This document shows positions 7,310 to 9,374 of a DNA stretch of 9,374 nt, piece by piece. Below the pieces are notes generated by a model. It did no database searches. It saw only the letters and a program-made list of their open reading frames with translations, and was not told where the DNA came from. The first letter of the stretch is position 1, and each line of letters begins with the position of its first letter. This stretch comes from Candidatus Peregrinibacteria bacterium (lineage in GTDB: Bacteria > Patescibacteriota > Gracilibacteria > UBA1369 > PNNO01), in NCBI GenBank assembly GCA_030595015.1, contig JAUVDZ010000037.1, positions 1 to 9,374 of the forward strand, read 5' to 3'. A program made the translations under genes and the position numbers.

Positions 7310-7322
7310 TTTCCAGCCTTTT
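7294..7322 (+). terminator. Rho-independent terminator of the ABC-F gene
   Basis: GTTGGAAAT (7294-7302) pairs with ATTTCCAGC (7309-7317), nine pairs with one G-T, around a six-base loop. It is followed by C and TTTT (7319-7322). The stem includes the ABC-F stop codon and the T-run overlaps the stop of the opposite gene. The T-run is short and no T-run serves the opposite strand. Confidence 0.5.
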
Positions 7323-8445
7323 AGCTACAATCAAATTTAAGCTGTTTTATAAGTAAATTAAAGAACAGAATTGAAGCAATTACAATTGATCCAATCACGG
7401 TGTAATAAAGCACAGGTGTTTGGATGAACGTTGAATAAACAAAACTTGCCAGTACTCCGAATGCAACAACTGGACACACAAGTCCCCATTGAGTTACATA
7501 AAATTCTTTTTTAAAGAAATGTTTTTTAAAGTATTCCCCAAGCAATGCGATTCCAAATAACATGTACCAGACTTCAAATGCAAATGCGGAAACAATTACA
7601 AAAAAGAAATATGAATCAAGATGATAGCCGAAATTGTTTTCTAAATAGTGTCCGATTCTAAATGCGCTAATTGCAAATAGGGTGATATTTGGAATTACTA
7701 TTAAAAAACTTGGCATAAATTGTTTTTCAGGAAGACCATGCGCTGCAAAGTGACTTTTGAATATCACAATCATTTTTACCAGCAATAAAAATAGTCCCAT
7801 AGAACCTGAAATCATTGAGAAGAAGGCTGCAGTATGAGCTATATCAGGAGTTTTAGATAATGCTGCAATTCCTGTTCCAACAACAGTTAACATTCCAAGT
7901 GCGAATGGGTGTAATAGCCATCCAAAGCTGATTTTTTCAGAATCAAAACCTTTCGTAAATGAGATTGTTAATAATTTTATTTCTGTATATATAAGTGCTG
8001 CCCATAAAATAAGCCAGAATATAAGCGCAGGGAGCATGAATGTTTGTAAGTTTGATGCAAATTCAGGAATAAAAAATCGCACAGGCCCGATAAAGACATT
8101 CATTGTCATTATTATTGATATGAAAGGAGCAAGTAATCCTGCGTTTTTCAAAGGCGAATGAAGCATTTCTTTAAAATCTTTTGTTTTTAGCCATTTAACA
8201 AGTTTTGTCAAAAAGATAACAGTTAAAATTAAGTGGATTATCGTAAATATCACCATCACAGCCTCTAAAGACATGTAATAAATTTCATTGGCAAGCGGTA
8301 GTGTGCCATGTGCAATATCAGCAATTTTTACAAGGCCTTTTTCATGTGGGAACGCGTATTGAAGTAATGCAAAGGGCATAATTGCGATTCCTCCTGCTCC
8401 TAATGAAGCTAAGAAAATTAGTGGTGAAAATTTTTTGTTACTCAT
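7321..8445 (-). CDS. Ten-helix TDT/SLAC1-like (TehA-type) membrane protein
   Basis: The 374-residue protein has ten hydrophobic helices by eye (about 7-31, 58-84, 101-124, 133-159, 177-197, 205-229, 243-267, 278-304, 318-339, 344-368), the number seen in TehA and SLAC1. The ninth, WGLVCPVVAFGVLASF (320-335), resembles the WWAFTFPLGAFALAT-like segment of the tellurite-resistance/dicarboxylate transporter (TDT) family, which includes TehA, the plant anion channel SLAC1 and the yeast sulfite pump Ssu1. The likely role is anion movement across the cytoplasmic membrane; the substrate is unknown. Only two Cys are present, Cys324 in helix 9 and Cys373 next to the C-terminus. Its ATG overlaps the repressor's TGA (ATGA at 8445-8442), so the two genes are coupled and should be controlled through the operator at 8703-8719. 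Sulfite or another sulfur anion is the inferred cargo. Family call is moderate because similarity is distant. Confidence 0.7.
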   Translation of the reverse strand: MSNKKFSPLIFLASLGAGGIAIMPFALLQYAFPHEKGLVKIADIAHGTLPLANEIYYMSLEAVMVIFTIIHLILTVIFLTKLVKWLKTKDFKEMLHSPLKNAGLLAPFISIIMTMNVFIGPVRFFIPEFASNLQTFMLPALIFWLILWAALIYTEIKLLTISFTKGFDSEKISFGWLLHPFALGMLTVVGTGIAALSKTPDIAHTAAFFSMISGSMGLFLLLVKMIVIFKSHFAAHGLPEKQFMPSFLIVIPNITLFAISAFRIGHYLENNFGYHLDSYFFFVIVSAFAFEVWYMLFGIALLGEYFKKHFFKKEFYVTQWGLVCPVVAFGVLASFVYSTFIQTPVLYYTVIGSIVIASILFFNLLIKQLKFDCS

Positions 8446-8672
8446 TTTTTCGATATAAGGTTAAGGATTTTTTTAATGTCATCTTGTTTTTTGGTCTTCA
8501 GGCAGCCTTCTAATTGTTGATTCAACATCTCTGAAAAGGCTTTATCTAGCGCAGCTTTTGCAGCCTGAAACTGAATAATTGTTTTTTCACAGTCTTCATT
8601 ATTTTCAATTAATTTTATAAGCCCTGCGATTTGTCCATTCGCTCGTTTTAGTCTTTGGATTATTTTAATCAT
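8442..8672 (-). CDS. CsoR/FrmR/RcnR-family repressor, CstR-like
   Basis: The 76-residue, all-helical protein carries the family hallmark RLKRANGQIAGLIKLIE (7-23), then EDCEKTIIQFQAAKAALDKAF. These repressors are tetramers that release DNA when a metal, formaldehyde or persulfide binds at fixed sites. Cys28 and Cys57 match the two conserved Cys. The position four residues before Cys57, His in copper-sensing CsoR, is Gln53. A Cys-x-Cys set without His is the mark of CstR-type persulfide sensors, which form di- or trisulfide links between the two Cys; it does not suit Cu(I), nickel/cobalt RcnR or FrmR. The operator at 8703-8719, inside its own promoter, fits family autoregulation. It is the first gene of a two-gene operon with a TDT/SLAC1-like membrane protein. 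Persulfide sensing is inferred from these residues only. Confidence 0.88.
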   Translation of the reverse strand: MIKIIQRLKRANGQIAGLIKLIENNEDCEKTIIQFQAAKAALDKAFSEMLNQQLEGCLKTKKQDDIKKILNLISKK

Positions 8673-8699
8673 AATATTTGGAAGTTAAATGCGAAAGTA

Positions 8700-8729
8700 A
8701 ATATACCCCTAGGGGGTATGTGGAGTCAA
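8700..8729 (-). promoter_or_regulatory. Promoter of the CstR-like repressor operon
   Basis: On the minus strand TTGACT (8729-8724) is followed after 18 bases by TATATT (8705-8700). Transcription should start near 8693, about 20 bases before the ATG at 8672. No SD is seen. Confidence 0.65.
8703..8719. promoter_or_regulatory. CsoR/CstR-type operator
   Basis: ATACCCC-TA-GGGGGTAT is a G/C-tract palindrome of the kind bound by CsoR and CstR repressors (compare the TACCCC...GGGGTA operators of firmicute csoR/cst promoters). It is the only long G/C run in an AT-rich gap, fills the promoter spacer and touches the -10 box, so bound repressor would block RNA polymerase. Confidence 0.85.
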
Positions 8730-8771
8730 GTTAAAATAATTTAAGTATTTTTTAGAAAAATTTAATAACTC

Positions 8772-8816
8772 CTCTGCAGAGTGGGCATTAATTATTATTT
8801 AATTGATTTTCCACTC
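8772..8816. repeat. Small palindrome and inverted repeat in the divergent gap
   Basis: CTCTGCAGAG (8772-8781) is a perfect 10-base palindrome. Its right half starts GAGTGG (8779-8784), which is repeated inverted as CCACTC (8811-8816). The site lies between the divergent repressor and antitoxin promoters; role unknown, and chance is possible. Confidence 0.3.
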
Positions 8817-8836
8817 AATTTGGCGTACACTTAAAG

Positions 8837-8852
8837 TATAACTTAAGTTATA
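8837..8852. promoter_or_regulatory. Perfect 16-base palindrome, probable operator of the second TA locus
   Basis: TATAACTTAAGTTATA is a perfect palindrome ending three bases before the antitoxin ATG at 8856. Its first six bases, TATAAC, are the best -10 candidate, though no good -35 is found. A palindrome over the -10 and start region is the standard place for an autoregulating antitoxin to bind. Confidence 0.6.
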
Positions 8853-8855
8853 ACT

Positions 8856-9104
8856 ATGAATACAAAATTAATTGGATTAAAAGAATTTAGATTACATCTC
8901 TCTGACTACACAAAGCAGGTAGAAAGTGGAAAAGTTCGGCTAATTGTTCTTAAAAAGAACAAACCGGTTCTTGAAATTAATCCAATTACAACCAAAGAAT
9001 TCACTCTTGAAAATTTGCGTAAAGAAACTGCAGAAGCTAGAGAGCAATATAAAAGAGGCGAAGTTTACACCGCAGAAGAAGTGGAAAAGGAACTTGGTTT
9101 ATGA
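8856..9104 (+). CDS. Type II antitoxin, Phd/RelB-like
   Basis: An 82-residue protein starting MNTKLIGLKEFRLHLSDYTK, followed by VESGKVRLIVLKKNKPVLEINPI. This is the Phd/YefM DNA-binding fold: a first helix with L..FR..LS.Y, then a strand-turn-strand ending in a KPV-type turn. The C-terminal half (ENLRKETAEAREQYKRGEVYTAEEVEKELG) is a charged helix that would wrap a RelE toxin. Its TGA overlaps the toxin ATG (9101-9104, ATGA). It is unrelated at sequence level to the antitoxin at 4928. The gene is intact although its toxin is frameshifted, so it may now be an orphan antitoxin. Confidence 0.82.
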   Translation: MNTKLIGLKEFRLHLSDYTKQVESGKVRLIVLKKNKPVLEINPITTKEFTLENLRKETAEAREQYKRGEVYTAEEVEKELGL

Positions 9105-9374
9105 AATACAAAACATATTACATGCCTAATGCGAGGTCTCAATTAGATCAACTTGAGCCTGGTCTTAGAAAACGCATTGTTAAAAAGATCCAGTTTTTTA
9201 GGAAGACAAGAAATCCTTTACGCTATGCGAAAAAATTAAAAGATCAATCTTATAGCTCAATACAGATTTAGAATTGGTGATTATCGTGTGCTTTTTGATA
9301 TTGATAAACAGGGAGAGTTGGTAATTTTAGTAATATTAAATGTTAAACATCGGAAAGAAGTTTATAAATTTTAG
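9101..9374 (+). pseudogene. RelE-type toxin broken by a one-base frameshift
   Basis: From the ATG at 9101 (in ATGA overlap with the antitoxin) 56 codons run to TAG at 9269-9271. They encode the first part of a RelE toxin: MKYKTYYMPNARSQLDQLEP, then a helix pair and RYAKKLKDQSYS. Another frame then continues at once with YRFRIGDYRVLFDI and ends NVKHRKEVYKF, the RelE core and C-terminus with its HR and Tyr residues, stopping with TAG at 9372-9374. Dropping one base near 9257 joins both parts into a normal 90-residue RelE. So the sequence carries a single-base insertion somewhere around 9240-9263, by mutation or by sequencing/assembly error. As written, the product lacks the catalytic half and should not be toxic. 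Confidence 0.85.

Noticed and set aside
4873..9104. UGA read as glycine (code 25)
   Set aside because: TGA ends three genes, two of them in exact ATGA overlaps with the next start, and no conserved protein here has an in-frame TGA.
9225..9270. Programmed frameshift in the second toxin
   Set aside because: There is an A-run (9229-9235) but the conserved frame continues past it to about 9256, and no stimulating structure is visible; an indel is simpler.
1..9374. tRNA, rRNA, CRISPR array or insertion sequence
   Set aside because: No cloverleaf, spaced repeats, transposase coding or terminal inverted repeats were seen on reading both strands by eye.

Overview
The window is an AT-rich, densely packed bacterial chromosome segment (roughly one third G+C by eye) with housekeeping genes, two small toxin-antitoxin loci and a repressor-membrane protein pair. 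Genes use the standard bacterial code: TGA ends the 357-aa protein gene, the CsoR-family gene and the phd-like gene, and the last two of these lie in tight ATGA overlaps. No start codon shows a convincing Shine-Dalgarno sequence. Several starts have sigma70-like boxes (TTGxxx / TAxxAT) close in front, implying short leaders. The gene content and style (small genome genes, LysRS type, no SD, RelE modules) would suit a Patescibacteria/CPR lineage, but that placement is inference; the UGA-glycine code of Gracilibacteria/Absconditabacteria is not supported.

Left part (1-3328), mostly minus strand: the first codons of a membrane-anchored protein run off the left edge and overlap lysS (class II lysyl-tRNA synthetase). 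A 297-base gap follows, with a possible 50-aa plus-strand gene and two divergent promoters whose -35 boxes share bases. Then comes dnaB (replicative helicase). dnaB is divergent from a plus-strand pair: a YraN/UPF0102 nuclease-fold protein and a membrane-anchored, beta-propeller-like protein of unknown function. The dnaB-yraN gap has phased A-tract repeats inside an inverted repeat.

Middle (4872-7322): a RelBE/YefM-type antitoxin-toxin pair has its own promoter, which starts inside the stop codon of the preceding gene, and a palindrome fit for autoregulation. A 590-aa ABC-F ATPase follows with its own promoter and a compact terminator that overlaps its stop codon.

Right part (7321-9374): a minus-strand operon encodes a CsoR/CstR-type repressor and, by ATGA overlap, a 10-TM TehA/SLAC1-like (TDT) membrane protein. 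A textbook ATACCCC-TA-GGGGGTAT operator fills its promoter spacer. The repressor keeps two Cys ligands but lacks the copper-binding His, which points to persulfide (CstR-like) rather than copper sensing; with a sulfite/anion-channel-type protein this looks like a minimal reactive-sulfur response unit. Beyond it a second Phd/RelE locus starts from a perfect 16-bp palindrome; its toxin is broken by a one-base frameshift and ends exactly at the window edge.
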